Made by a program: the position numbers and the translations under genes. From an uncultured Oscillospiraceae bacterium (lineage in GTDB: Bacteria; Bacillota_A; Clostridia; Oscillospirales; Oscillospiraceae): a DNA stretch of 8,924 bases. The number at the start of each line of letters is the position of its first letter. Positions within the stretch are counted from its first letter, which is position 1. Below are positions 1 through 5,911 of this stretch, piece after piece. The notes under the pieces are model-generated. The model ran no database searches. It had not been told where the DNA came from and worked only from the letters and a program-made list of their open reading frames with translations. Location of the stretch: the NCBI GenBank assembly GCA_944385265.1, contig CALWWO010000133.1, forward strand, positions 1 to 8,924, in the 5' to 3' direction.

Positions 1-2
1 TT

Positions 3-1766
3 CGTATACTTATGGAATTTCTCACGGGGCACGGACTTAAGACGGCGCTCGCCGTCAAGCTGTACAGGGTATACGGCGATCTCGCCGTCGAGCTTGTGCG
101 CGAAAACCCGTATCTCATCACTCATGAGCAGTTCGGCGCCGATTTTTATGAGGCAGATGCGCTCGCTTTAAGCCTCGGCTACTCCAGCGACTCGCCGCAG
201 AGGGTAGAAGCAGCCGTGCTTTTTGAGCTGCGTCATAATCTGACGAACGGGCACGCCTTTTTGCCGGCGGACAAGCTCGTCGCGGCTACGTGCCAGCTCA
301 TCGGGATGGAGCAGGAGCCCGTCGAAACGGCGCTGCGCGTCCTTACCGAAAACGGGCACGTCGTGCGCGAGGAGATCGCACAGCGCGACGCGTGCTATCT
401 CGACGGCATACACCGCGCCGAGAACTATACAGCTGAGCGTATTTTGCAAATGGCGTCTATCCCCGTCGGGCAGGCGCGCGGGATCGACAAGACGATAGAT
501 AATATAGAGCGCGAAATGGATATAGAATACGCCGACTTTCAGCGGGAGGCCATACGGCTTGCCGCGGAAAGCCGCATAATGGCGCTGACCGGCGGTCCCG
601 GTACGGGGAAAACCACCGCAGTCCGCGGTATCCTCGCCGTTTTCGACAAGCTCAAGCTCGATACGGCGCTTGCCGCGCCCACGGGCAGGGCTGCAAAGCG
701 GATGACGGAGCTTACGGGACGCGAGGCGCAGACGATACACCGCCTGCTCGGCGCCGGATTTTCGGACGATCATACGGACGTTGTCTTCCAGCACGATGAA
801 AACGACCCGCTCGATATCGACGCGCTCATCGTGGACGAGTCGTCAATGATAGACATACAGCTGATGTACGCGCTTCTGTCGGCGCTGAAGCCGACGTGCA
901 GGCTGATACTTGTCGGGGATGCCGACCAGCTTCCTCCTGTCGGACCGGGCAGCCCGTTTTCCGATATCATCAGAAGCGGCGCCGTGCCGACTGTGCGCCT
1001 TACCGAGATTTTCCGTCAGGCGAGAGAAAGCGGCATAGTCCGCGCGGCGCATGAGATAAATTCGGGAAAGGTGCCTGATTTTTCGGTAAAATACAGTGAT
1101 ATGTTCCTTTTGAACAGAAGCTCGCGTGCCAAAACGGCTGAGACGATAGTTGAGCTCGCCGCCGAAAGACTTCCGAAAAACATGGGCATACAGCCGTCCC
1201 AGATACAGGTGCTGGCTCCGCAGAAAAAATATGAATGCGGCACCTTCAACCTCAATCTGCTGCTTCAGGCGGCAATAAACCCGGCGTCTCCGGAAAAACG
1301 CGAGGTGGACCGCCCCGGCTTTACGTTCCGCGAGGGGGACAGGGTCATGCAGGTACGCAATAACTACGACCTTTTGTGGCGCTCGCAGGATGGGGCGAAC
1401 GCCGGAGCAGGCGTTTTTAACGGCGATATCGGCGTAATAACTGCGATAGACCACACGCATGAGCTTGTCACCGTCGATTTTGAAGATAAGATTGCCGATT
1501 ATACGTTTGAAAACCTGTTTGAGCTCGAGCCGGCGTACGCTATGACAGTCCATAAATCGCAGGGCAGCGAATACCGCGCCGTTATACTGTCCGTCTCAAG
1601 AGGAATGCCGATGCTGATGACGAGAAGCGTCCTCTACACCGCCGTCACAAGGGCGAGGGAGCTGCTTATCATTGTCGGCGACCGCGAAGCCGTTGCGGAT
1701 ATGGTGAACAATGACAGAAAGCAGCGGAGATACTCGGGGCTTAAAACGCGGCTTTATCGCCGATAG
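3..1766 (+). CDS. recD2: RecD2-type ATP-dependent 5'-3' DNA helicase, 5'-truncated by the window edge
   Basis: This is the C-terminal part of a superfamily 1B helicase of the RecD2 class, the stand-alone RecD-like helicase of Firmicutes used in DNA repair and replication-fork processing. The frame stays open to the left edge, and the first visible residues already match the middle of the N-terminal RecD2 region, so the ATG at 12 is internal. The family usually has about 720-750 residues; about 585 are present. Counting from the ATG at 12, I see Walker A GGPGTGKTT at 194-202, motif Ia APTGRAAKRM at 222-231, Walker B VDES at 274-277, motif III GDADQLPP near 302-309, TEIFRQ at 331-336, the UvrD_C_2-type segment TVHKSQGSEY at 512-521 and motif VI YTAVTRAR near 542-549. 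All helicase motifs look intact. The stop codon lies inside the terminal hairpin of the repeat array that follows, so the last residues (LYRR) are encoded by that element. The identification is firm. Confidence 0.95.
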   Translation, partial: RILMEFLTGHGLKTALAVKLYRVYGDLAVELVRENPYLITHEQFGADFYEADALALSLGYSSDSPQRVEAAVLFELRHNLTNGHAFLPADKLVAATCQLIGMEQEPVETALRVLTENGHVVREEIAQRDACYLDGIHRAENYTAERILQMASIPVGQARGIDKTIDNIEREMDIEYADFQREAIRLAAESRIMALTGGPGTGKTTAVRGILAVFDKLKLDTALAAPTGRAAKRMTELTGREAQTIHRLLGAGFSDDHTDVVFQHDENDPLDIDALIVDESSMIDIQLMYALLSALKPTCRLILVGDADQLPPVGPGSPFSDIIRSGAVPTVRLTEIFRQARESGIVRAAHEINSGKVPDFSVKYSDMFLLNRSSRAKTAETIVELAAERLPKNMGIQPSQIQVLAPQKKYECGTFNLNLLLQAAINPASPEKREVDRPGFTFREGDRVMQVRNNYDLLWRSQDGANAGAGVFNGDIGVITAIDHTHELVTVDFEDKIADYTFENLFELEPAYAMTVHKSQGSEYRAVILSVSRGMPMLMTRSVLYTAVTRARELLIIVGDREAVADMVNNDRKQRRYSGLKTRLYRR

Positions 1767-2022
1767 GCGATAGTTTCATCGTGCGGAAGCACGATTCCTT
1801 TAATCGCGTGAAAGCGCGATTTCTTACGCCGCCGGCAAGGCGGTGCCTTGCCGCTGAAAGGCGGCGACCTTTTTGCCCGCAATGCGGGCGGGTTTACCGC
1901 GCCCATGGCGCGGGGATTTGCGACATTTCTTTTGAATATGCAAAAGAAACGTCGCCCAAAGAAAACATAGCAAAGGGGATATTCCCCTTTGCAAACCCCG
2001 AAAGCCGCGTATCAACATACGC
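1753..2022 (-). repeat. Hairpin array A (minus-strand copy of a modular multi-hairpin element)
   Basis: About 270 bp of consecutive inverted repeats directly after, and overlapping, the end of recD2. Hairpins seen (arms, plus coordinates): 1755-1761/1766-1772; 1778-1784/1789-1795; 1802-1808/1815-1821; 1827-1833/1860-1866 enclosing 1834-1841/1845-1852; 1875-1880/1884-1889; 1897-1903/1907-1913; 1920-1924/1951-1955 continuing as 1926-1934/1941-1949; 1970-1979/1983-1992; 2007-2012/2017-2022. Read on the minus strand, the modules occur in the same order as in array B (2444-2599), including a 17-base identical segment (1955-1971 against 2444-2460) and a terminal hairpin matching at 18 of 19 positions. 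An open frame at 1781-2104 crosses it, but its FCPQCGR zinc-ribbon look comes only from a GC palindrome. I read this as a non-coding RNA-like or non-autonomous repeat; the function is unknown. Confidence 0.8.
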
Positions 2023-2122
2023 ATCGGCGAATCTAGCTTGCTGTTTCCCTATTAGTAACCTGACCGTGCTTACCACTCGACGAATGACGCTAAAAACCCG
2101 ATAGATTTTTAAATCACCGCCC

Positions 2123-2320
2123 CCCGCGCATCTAAGCGCGGGCGCAGCGCAGTAGCGATAAAAAGAAACAGGGTAACGTGACCTCCGTGCCGCGGTGTAA
2201 ATCTACGCGCAATGTTATTGCTGTGCAACGCGCTGTCAATGCGCCTATTTTATCTTGCGGGGGACAGTCCATCTTACAAGATGACGTATGCCTGCGATGG
2301 GATAAAACATAGAAAGGGGA
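2123..2320 (-). repeat. Looser hairpin block between arrays A and B, with a third partial core motif
   Basis: This stretch has no gene that I trust. It holds a CCCGCGC/GCGCGGG hairpin (2123-2129/2136-2142, loop of 6), several short GC dyads around 2205-2245, and an ATCTTG/CAAGAT pair (2252-2257/2277-2282) enclosing GGAC/GTCC. Near 2303-2319 the plus strand reads AAAACATAG followed by AAAGGGGA. This is nearly the array A segment at 1963-1979 (AAAACATAGCAAAGGGGA) with one base missing, so the block may be a degenerate or variant copy of the same element, oriented like array A. A long minus-strand frame (2132-2944) runs through it and on into array B and the mreB leader, which argues against coding. 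Between arrays A and this block (2023-2122) I see nothing recognisable. Confidence 0.5.
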
Positions 2321-2326
2321 AGATAC

Positions 2327-2599
2327 AAAATTACAACCCAGCGAAGCGGTTGTGATTTTGAGAGGAGGAGCGATGGAGTGGGTAAGCGTTCGCTTTTTAG
2401 CGGGCGCGCACTTAACGCAATCCGCGACGACGAGGTTTTCCCTGCTATGTTTTCTTTGGGTTACCGTTTCTTTGGGATACGCCAAAGAAATGGTAACAGA
2501 TCCCCGCGCTATAGGCGCGGTAAAGAATGCCCCTTTACAGGGGCATAAAAAGGAGTTGCGCTTTCGCGCAACAAAAGGCGATCGCCTTTCGGCGATAAA
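2327..2599 (+). repeat. Hairpin array B (plus-strand copy of the modular multi-hairpin element)
   Basis: This is a second copy of the array A structure in the opposite orientation. It opens with a 12-bp stem including one T-G wobble (2327-2338/2348-2359). After the 17-base core GCTATGTTTTCTTTGGG (2444-2460) come, in order: a 16-bp stem with one G-U pair (2460-2475/2482-2497, loop GATACG); CCGCGC/GCGCGG (2504-2509/2515-2520); TGCCCCT/AGGGGCA (2528-2534/2539-2545); GTTGCGC/GCGCAAC with TTTC loop (2555-2561/2566-2572); and ATCGCC/GGCGAT with TTTC loop (2581-2586/2591-2596). The last overlaps a perfect 16-bp palindrome at 2574-2589. Array A has the same series on the minus strand with different arm sequences and some added hairpins. 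A 90-codon frame (2352-2624) is open here, but it has no ribosome binding site and translates the palindromes. Confidence 0.8.
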
Positions 2600-2644
2600 A
2601 GACCGCCGGTATTTAAAATTTTGATAAATTTTCCATCCTGCACT

Positions 2645-2672
2645 GTTACAAATCGCGGGAATCGGATATAAT
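2645..2672 (+). promoter_or_regulatory. Candidate SigA promoter for the mreB leader transcript
   Basis: A perfect -10 box TATAAT lies at 2667-2672. A 4/6 match to the -35 box (GTTACA, 2645-2650) lies 16 bp upstream. Transcription would start near 2679 and give a 5' leader of about 320 nt before the mreB start codon. It sits just beyond the end of array B, so it separates the repeat block from the mreB unit. A weaker TATACT at 2964-2969 lies closer to the gene, but no -35 box was found for it. The short stretch 2600-2644 shows nothing beyond A/T-rich sequence. Confidence 0.55.
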
Positions 2673-2823
2673 AAGACCGTGTATGAAAAAAATCGGATTG
2701 GGCGGCGCACTTTTCGTATGCTTTTCCGCCCGCTCCTTAAATCCGTCCGGCTGTATTTTATGTTTTTATGTAAACCATGGTGGAAAACGCCTTTACTTAT
2801 ACCACATAGCCATATTGTACCAG

Positions 2824-2997
2824 AGAATGGAGATATCCTGCGGCTTAAACGCCGCTCGGATATCCGCCTTATTTTATTGCGTGCCGCTCGCCGCTTTTTT
2901 GCGCGGCATATGCTGCACATGCTGCGTATCTCCATTTGCCGCACATGGAGATCGCGGATCTACTATACTTTTTAGCTTAGCGGCAGAATGGAGATAC
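2824..2997 (+). promoter_or_regulatory. Structured mreB leader with Shine-Dalgarno-complementary segment
   Basis: The leader contains a hairpin with arms GATATCC/GGATATC (2832-2838/2858-2864) and an inner GCGGC/GCCGC stem (2840-2844/2851-2855), followed by the T-rich CCTTATTTTATT. GCCGC/GCGGC pairs follow at 2890-2894/2903-2907. The segment GTATCTCCATT (2926-2936) is perfectly complementary over 11 bases to 2987-2997, which contains the mreB Shine-Dalgarno GGAG (2990-2993). The same segment can instead pair locally over 8 bases with 2945-2952 (loop of 9). A further ATGGAGAT copy is at 2827-2834, part of a 12-base direct repeat (2824-2835 and 2985-2996). Mutually exclusive pairing that masks or frees the ribosome binding site is therefore possible. 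No known riboswitch class was recognised, and there is no experimental evidence. Confidence 0.5.
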
Positions 2998-3001
2998 TAT
3001 T

Positions 3002-4033
3002 ATGATTTTTGGGCGCGATATAGGAATCGATCTTGGGACGTCAACGGTCATTGTATGCGTAAAGGGCAAGGGCGTCGTCACGAGGGAGCCGTCGGTCGTC
3101 GCGATGGATCGCAACACGGGAAGAGTGCTTAAAGTCGGTATGGCAGCGCAGCGCATGATGGGCAGAACACCGGGCAATATCGCCGCGATCCGCCCTATGC
3201 ACGACGGAGTTATATGCGATTATGAAATGACGCAGCGTATGCTTAGGGAGCTTGTGCGAAAGGTCACCTCGTTTTCCCTGTTTAAGCCACGTCTTATAAT
3301 ATCCGTCCCGTCCGGCATTACCGAGGTGGAGGAGAGAGCCGTTATCGACGCCGGCATACAGGCAGGCGCAAGAAAGGTGTATCTTATTGAGGAGGCTGTC
3401 GCCGCAGCCCTCGGCGCGGGGCTTGATATATCAAAGCCGGAAGGGAACATGGTGATAGACATCGGCGCCGGAACGACAGACGTCGCCGTTATCAGCCTGT
3501 CAGGCGTCGTTCAGGCTGAATCGATAAAGGTCGCGGGCGACTCTTTTGACGAGGCAATAGTAAAATATATCCGCAAAAAGCATAACGTGCTTATCGGCAA
3601 ATCGACTGCGGAGGATCTAAAACACACTATCGGCTGCGTTTTCCCGAGACCGGAGGAGATCGCCGTCGAGGTAAAGGGCAGATGCCTTATGACAGGGCTG
3701 CCGAAAATGGTCTCCGTCAACACAAGTGAGATGATCGAGGCATTCGACGAGGTGTCGCAGCGGATACTGGACGCCATACATTCCACGCTTGAAAATACGC
3801 CTCCGGAGCTTGTCGCGGATATATCGAACAACGGGATAGTGATGACCGGCGGCGGAAGCCTTTTGTACGGCTTTGACAGGCTGGTGGAGAGCAGCACGAA
3901 CATACACACAATGGTCGCGGACGATGCGGAATTGTGCGTATCGTACGGCATAAACAAATCGCTTGAATGGATATCCGATATGCAGGACGGTACGATAAAC
4001 TTAAACCGCCGCCAGCAGCTTGCCGGACAGTAA
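3002..4033 (+). CDS. mreB: MreB/Mbl family actin-like rod-shape protein
   Basis: This 343-residue bacterial actin homologue forms membrane-associated filaments that guide peptidoglycan synthesis along the cell wall. The length is normal for MreB/Mbl. The phosphate-1 loop DIGIDLGTSTV spans 6-16. The VKGKG and EPSVVA signatures follow, then GRTPGNI, a connect-1 helix with EEAVAAALGAG at 130-140, the phosphate-2 loop DIGAGTTD at 153-160 and the adenosine motif MTGGGSLLYG at 281-290. The N-terminus resembles B. subtilis Mbl more than MreB as I recall them, but paralogue assignment is uncertain. Small oddities are ST in place of the usual AN in the first loop and A in place of the second G in DIGGGTT. 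ATG 3002 is chosen because GGAG (2990-2993) lies 8 nt upstream. There is no mreC or mreD next to it; it appears to be transcribed alone, ending at the 4212-4247 terminator. Confidence 0.93.
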   Translation: MIFGRDIGIDLGTSTVIVCVKGKGVVTREPSVVAMDRNTGRVLKVGMAAQRMMGRTPGNIAAIRPMHDGVICDYEMTQRMLRELVRKVTSFSLFKPRLIISVPSGITEVEERAVIDAGIQAGARKVYLIEEAVAAALGAGLDISKPEGNMVIDIGAGTTDVAVISLSGVVQAESIKVAGDSFDEAIVKYIRKKHNVLIGKSTAEDLKHTIGCVFPRPEEIAVEVKGRCLMTGLPKMVSVNTSEMIEAFDEVSQRILDAIHSTLENTPPELVADISNNGIVMTGGGSLLYGFDRLVESSTNIHTMVADDAELCVSYGINKSLEWISDMQDGTINLNRRQQLAGQ

Positions 4034-4176
4034 CGCTCGCATAAGAGGACGGCAAAAATGTCGAATATAGTGTAAATACGCTGCCGATAGAACGCGGAAA
4101 ACGCGGGGCAGCAGTACGCGTAAAGACAGCGGCGCGCGGGAAAAATATACGAGCGCGGAGAATCTGCGAGAAAAAA

Positions 4177-4200
4177 CGGAAAATACGGTCTTATTTTCCG
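4177..4200 (+). other. AT-rich hairpin in the mreB 3' region
   Basis: Perfect 9-bp stem CGGAAAATA/TATTTTCCG (4177-4185/4192-4200) with a 6-base loop. It lies in the 178 bp between the mreB stop and the main terminator. It is not followed by a T tract, so it is not an obvious terminator itself; it might stabilise the mRNA end. Nothing else was recognised in 4034-4176. Confidence 0.4.
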
Positions 4201-4211
4201 GTATATACAAA

Positions 4212-4247
4212 AAAACAGGGAGCTTTTTTGAAAAGGCTCCCTGTTTT
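4212..4247. terminator. Bidirectional intrinsic terminator between mreB and ywlG
   Basis: A 12-bp stem (4212-4223/4236-4247) has the GC-rich core CAGGGAGC/GCTCCCTG and is flanked by A and T runs. Read on the minus strand, the hairpin is followed by seven T residues, an excellent terminator for ywlG. Read on the plus strand, the TTTT at 4244-4247 serves mreB. Placement between two convergent genes fits shared use. Confidence 0.85.
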
Positions 4248-4277
4248 CGATACTGCATATTTTCGGAATCTCGCCCG

Positions 4278-4820
4278 TCAGGCAAGTTTTTCATCGTATT
4301 TTGCACGCTCGCCGCCTATATACTTCGGTCTCGTGCGCGCGGCTATAAGCGTAGCGCTGCCGATATGGTCAAGGCTGAGCCTTACGGGAACGGCGACCTT
4401 TTTCAGGTGCATTCCGATAAGCGTGCCGCCGATATCAAGTCCGGCGTCCGCCTTTATCTCCTCCAATGCGACGGGATCGTCAAACCCGCAGTACGCCGCC
4501 GTGGCAAATGATCCGCCCGCTTTTGGCTGCGGCACGGCGTTTACGATATCATACCCTGAAGCTGCCGCGCGCTCCGTTATTATGCAGCGGTTCAAATGCT
4601 CGCAGCACTGGGCGGCGAGGAAAATACCGCGCTCTTTCAAAACGCCGTTTATCGCCTCAAAAATCTCATCCGCCGTCTCCGGCACGGAGTTTTTGCCTAT
4701 TGTGTATCCGTTTACCTCGCTGGACGAGCATCCTACAACGACGACGTCCCCCTTTTTCAGCTTTGCAGCCTCTATAAGCTCAAGCGCGGCGCGCTCCGCC
4801 TGCTCTTTTATACTTTCCAT
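4278..4820 (-). CDS. ywlG: YwlG/UPF0340 (DUF436, TIGR01440) family protein
   Basis: This 180-residue protein matches the UPF0340 family typified by B. subtilis YwlG; the family is usually about 180 residues, so it is full length. Recognisable features are VVVGCSSSEVNGYTIG (27-42), the cysteine motif AAQCCEHLNR (69-78), GGSFA near residue 102 and a C-terminal GTLIGMHLKKVAVPVR block. The biochemical role is not established, and no transmembrane segment or signal peptide is seen, so it is probably cytosolic. The start ATG at 4820 is supported by AAGGAGA about 10 nt upstream (complement of 4831-4838). It is a single-gene unit with its own promoter at 4872-4900, divergent from the DegV gene and convergent with mreB, and is terminated at 4212-4247. 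The family assignment is firm; function is unknown. Confidence 0.88.
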   Translation of the reverse strand: MESIKEQAERAALELIEAAKLKKGDVVVVGCSSSEVNGYTIGKNSVPETADEIFEAINGVLKERGIFLAAQCCEHLNRCIITERAAASGYDIVNAVPQPKAGGSFATAAYCGFDDPVALEEIKADAGLDIGGTLIGMHLKKVAVPVRLSLDHIGSATLIAARTRPKYIGGERAKYDEKLA

Positions 4821-4871
4821 AATTCATCTATCTCCTTTACGGTCATGTTTTTTGCTGCCGACCGTACATCT

Positions 4872-4900
4872 ATAATAACGCCGCTATTTTATTTTCTCAA
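4872..4900 (-). promoter_or_regulatory. Promoter of ywlG
   Basis: On the minus strand, TTGAGA (complement of 4895-4900, 5/6 to consensus) and TATTAT (complement of 4872-4877, 5/6) are separated by exactly 17 bp. Transcription would begin near 4865, leaving a leader of about 45 nt that includes the AAGGAGA ribosome binding site. Confidence 0.7.
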
Positions 4901-4970
4901 GCTTTATCAAAAGAAATGTTAATTTTTCGAAAATTCGGTGCAAAACCGGCGCTGTACGCCAAAAATTTGC

Positions 4971-4999
4971 TTTACATCATATTTAATATGTGCTAACCT
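4971..4999 (+). promoter_or_regulatory. Promoter of the degV-gpsA operon with palindromic candidate operator
   Basis: TTTACA (4971-4976, 5/6 to the -35 consensus) is followed after 17 bp by TAACCT (4994-4999). That is a poor -10 box but carries the extended TGn motif (4991-4993). The spacer contains a perfect 6-1-6 palindrome, CATATT-T-AATATG (4978-4990), where a repressor would block RNA polymerase. A second small dyad, TAAC/GTTA (4994-4997/5003-5006), overlaps the -10. The regulator is not known. Confidence 0.5.
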
Positions 5000-5035
5000 A
5001 GTGTTAAATACTACTTCTCATATTAGGAGATCAAA

Positions 5036-5908
5036 ATGGAAAATTTCACTATCATTACAGATTCTTCATGCGATCTGCCGTCCTCAATGATAGATTCTCT
5101 AAAGGTCGGCGTCGTCCCACTTTCGGTGCGGCTAGATGATACAGATTATGTAAACTATCTCGACTGGCGCGAGATAGCTCCGACAACTTTTTATAACAAA
5201 TTGCGCGATGGGAGCGCAGTACAGACCTCCGCCCCCAGCATCGACGATTTTATATCGGAGATGACGCGCGAGCTTCTGGACGGGAACGACGTTTTGTGCC
5301 TATCGTTCTCTTCAACGCTGAGCAATACGTACAATACGGCAAGGATTGCCGGCGAAATGATGTCCGAGAAGTTTCCCGACCGTAAGATCATCGTGATAGA
5401 CACGCTGTGCGGCGGTATGGGACAGGGGCTTTTAGTGTATCTTGCCGTCATATATAAGCGCCGCGGAAATACGATTGAGGATACTGCCGCGTATATAGAA
5501 AGACTGCGGATGAATATATGCCATCTCATCTCCGTCGCCGATCTGAAATTTATAAGGCGCGGCGGGCGCATATCGACCGCTGCCGCTGCTGTCGGCTCTA
5601 TCCTGAATATACGACCGCTGCTGCATTTAAATGACAATTCGGCTATCACGTCGCTATCAAAAGTGCGGACAAAAAAGGCGCTGATAAACGCCTTTGTCGA
5701 CAGGGTCAAGAAAACGATAATAAAACCGGAAAAACAGACGGTCTTTATCAGTCATGCCGATTGCGAGCAGGACGCGAGAGAGATATCCGAGCGACTGAAG
5801 AAAGAGTGCGGGATAAAGAGGACGATAATCAACTATATCGGTCCCGTCCTCGGTGCGCACGGCGGTCCGGGTGCTCTCGCCGTTTTCTATATCGGGGAGT
5901 GCAGATAA
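5036..5908 (+). CDS. DegV family fatty-acid-binding protein (FakB-like)
   Basis: This 290-residue cytosolic DegV-fold protein has the usual family length. Proteins of this family bind a single fatty acid; the FakB members present it to the kinase FakA, which makes acyl-phosphate for phospholipid synthesis. Diagnostic segments are TDSSCDLP (8-15), the ligand-contact TSAPS (64-68, commonly TSQPS), SFSSTLSNTY (90-99, commonly LSGTY), FIRRGGRIS near 173-181, and IGPVLGAHGGPGAL at the C-terminus with the conserved His at about 275. The ATG at 5036 has AGGAGA at 5025-5030, 5 nt upstream. The gene starts an operon with the gpsA-like gene 3 nt downstream, which fits a lipid role because the acyl-phosphate and glycerol-3-phosphate pathways meet. 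No fakA is present in the window, so the FakB role specifically is inferred. Confidence 0.92.
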   Translation: MENFTIITDSSCDLPSSMIDSLKVGVVPLSVRLDDTDYVNYLDWREIAPTTFYNKLRDGSAVQTSAPSIDDFISEMTRELLDGNDVLCLSFSSTLSNTYNTARIAGEMMSEKFPDRKIIVIDTLCGGMGQGLLVYLAVIYKRRGNTIEDTAAYIERLRMNICHLISVADLKFIRRGGRISTAAAAVGSILNIRPLLHLNDNSAITSLSKVRTKKALINAFVDRVKKTIIKPEKQTVFISHADCEQDAREISERLKKECGIKRTIINYIGPVLGAHGGPGALAVFYIGECR

Positions 5909-5911
5909 ACT

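Noticed and set aside
843..1553. Long minus-strand frame inside recD2
   Set aside because: It is a shadow of a well-conserved helicase gene.
1781..2104. Plus-strand 107-codon frame with a zinc-ribbon-like FCPQCGR
   Set aside because: The cysteines come from the GCCCGC/GCGGGC palindrome of array A, there is no ribosome binding site, and the frame crosses many hairpins.
1753..2599. CRISPR array or integron attC series
   Set aside because: Units differ in sequence and length, there are no constant repeats with unique spacers, and no cas or integrase gene is nearby.
2132..2944. Minus-strand 270-codon open frame
   Set aside because: It runs through array B, the middle block and the mreB leader. 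Composition is rich in Arg, Cys and Ser without domain features, and it has no credible ribosome binding site.
2683..3132. Plus-strand frame starting MKKIGLGGALFVCFSA, signal-peptide-like
   Set aside because: It overlaps mreB by 130 bases out of frame, has no Shine-Dalgarno, and the downstream part is an mreB shadow. It could be a leader peptide only if translated, which nothing supports.
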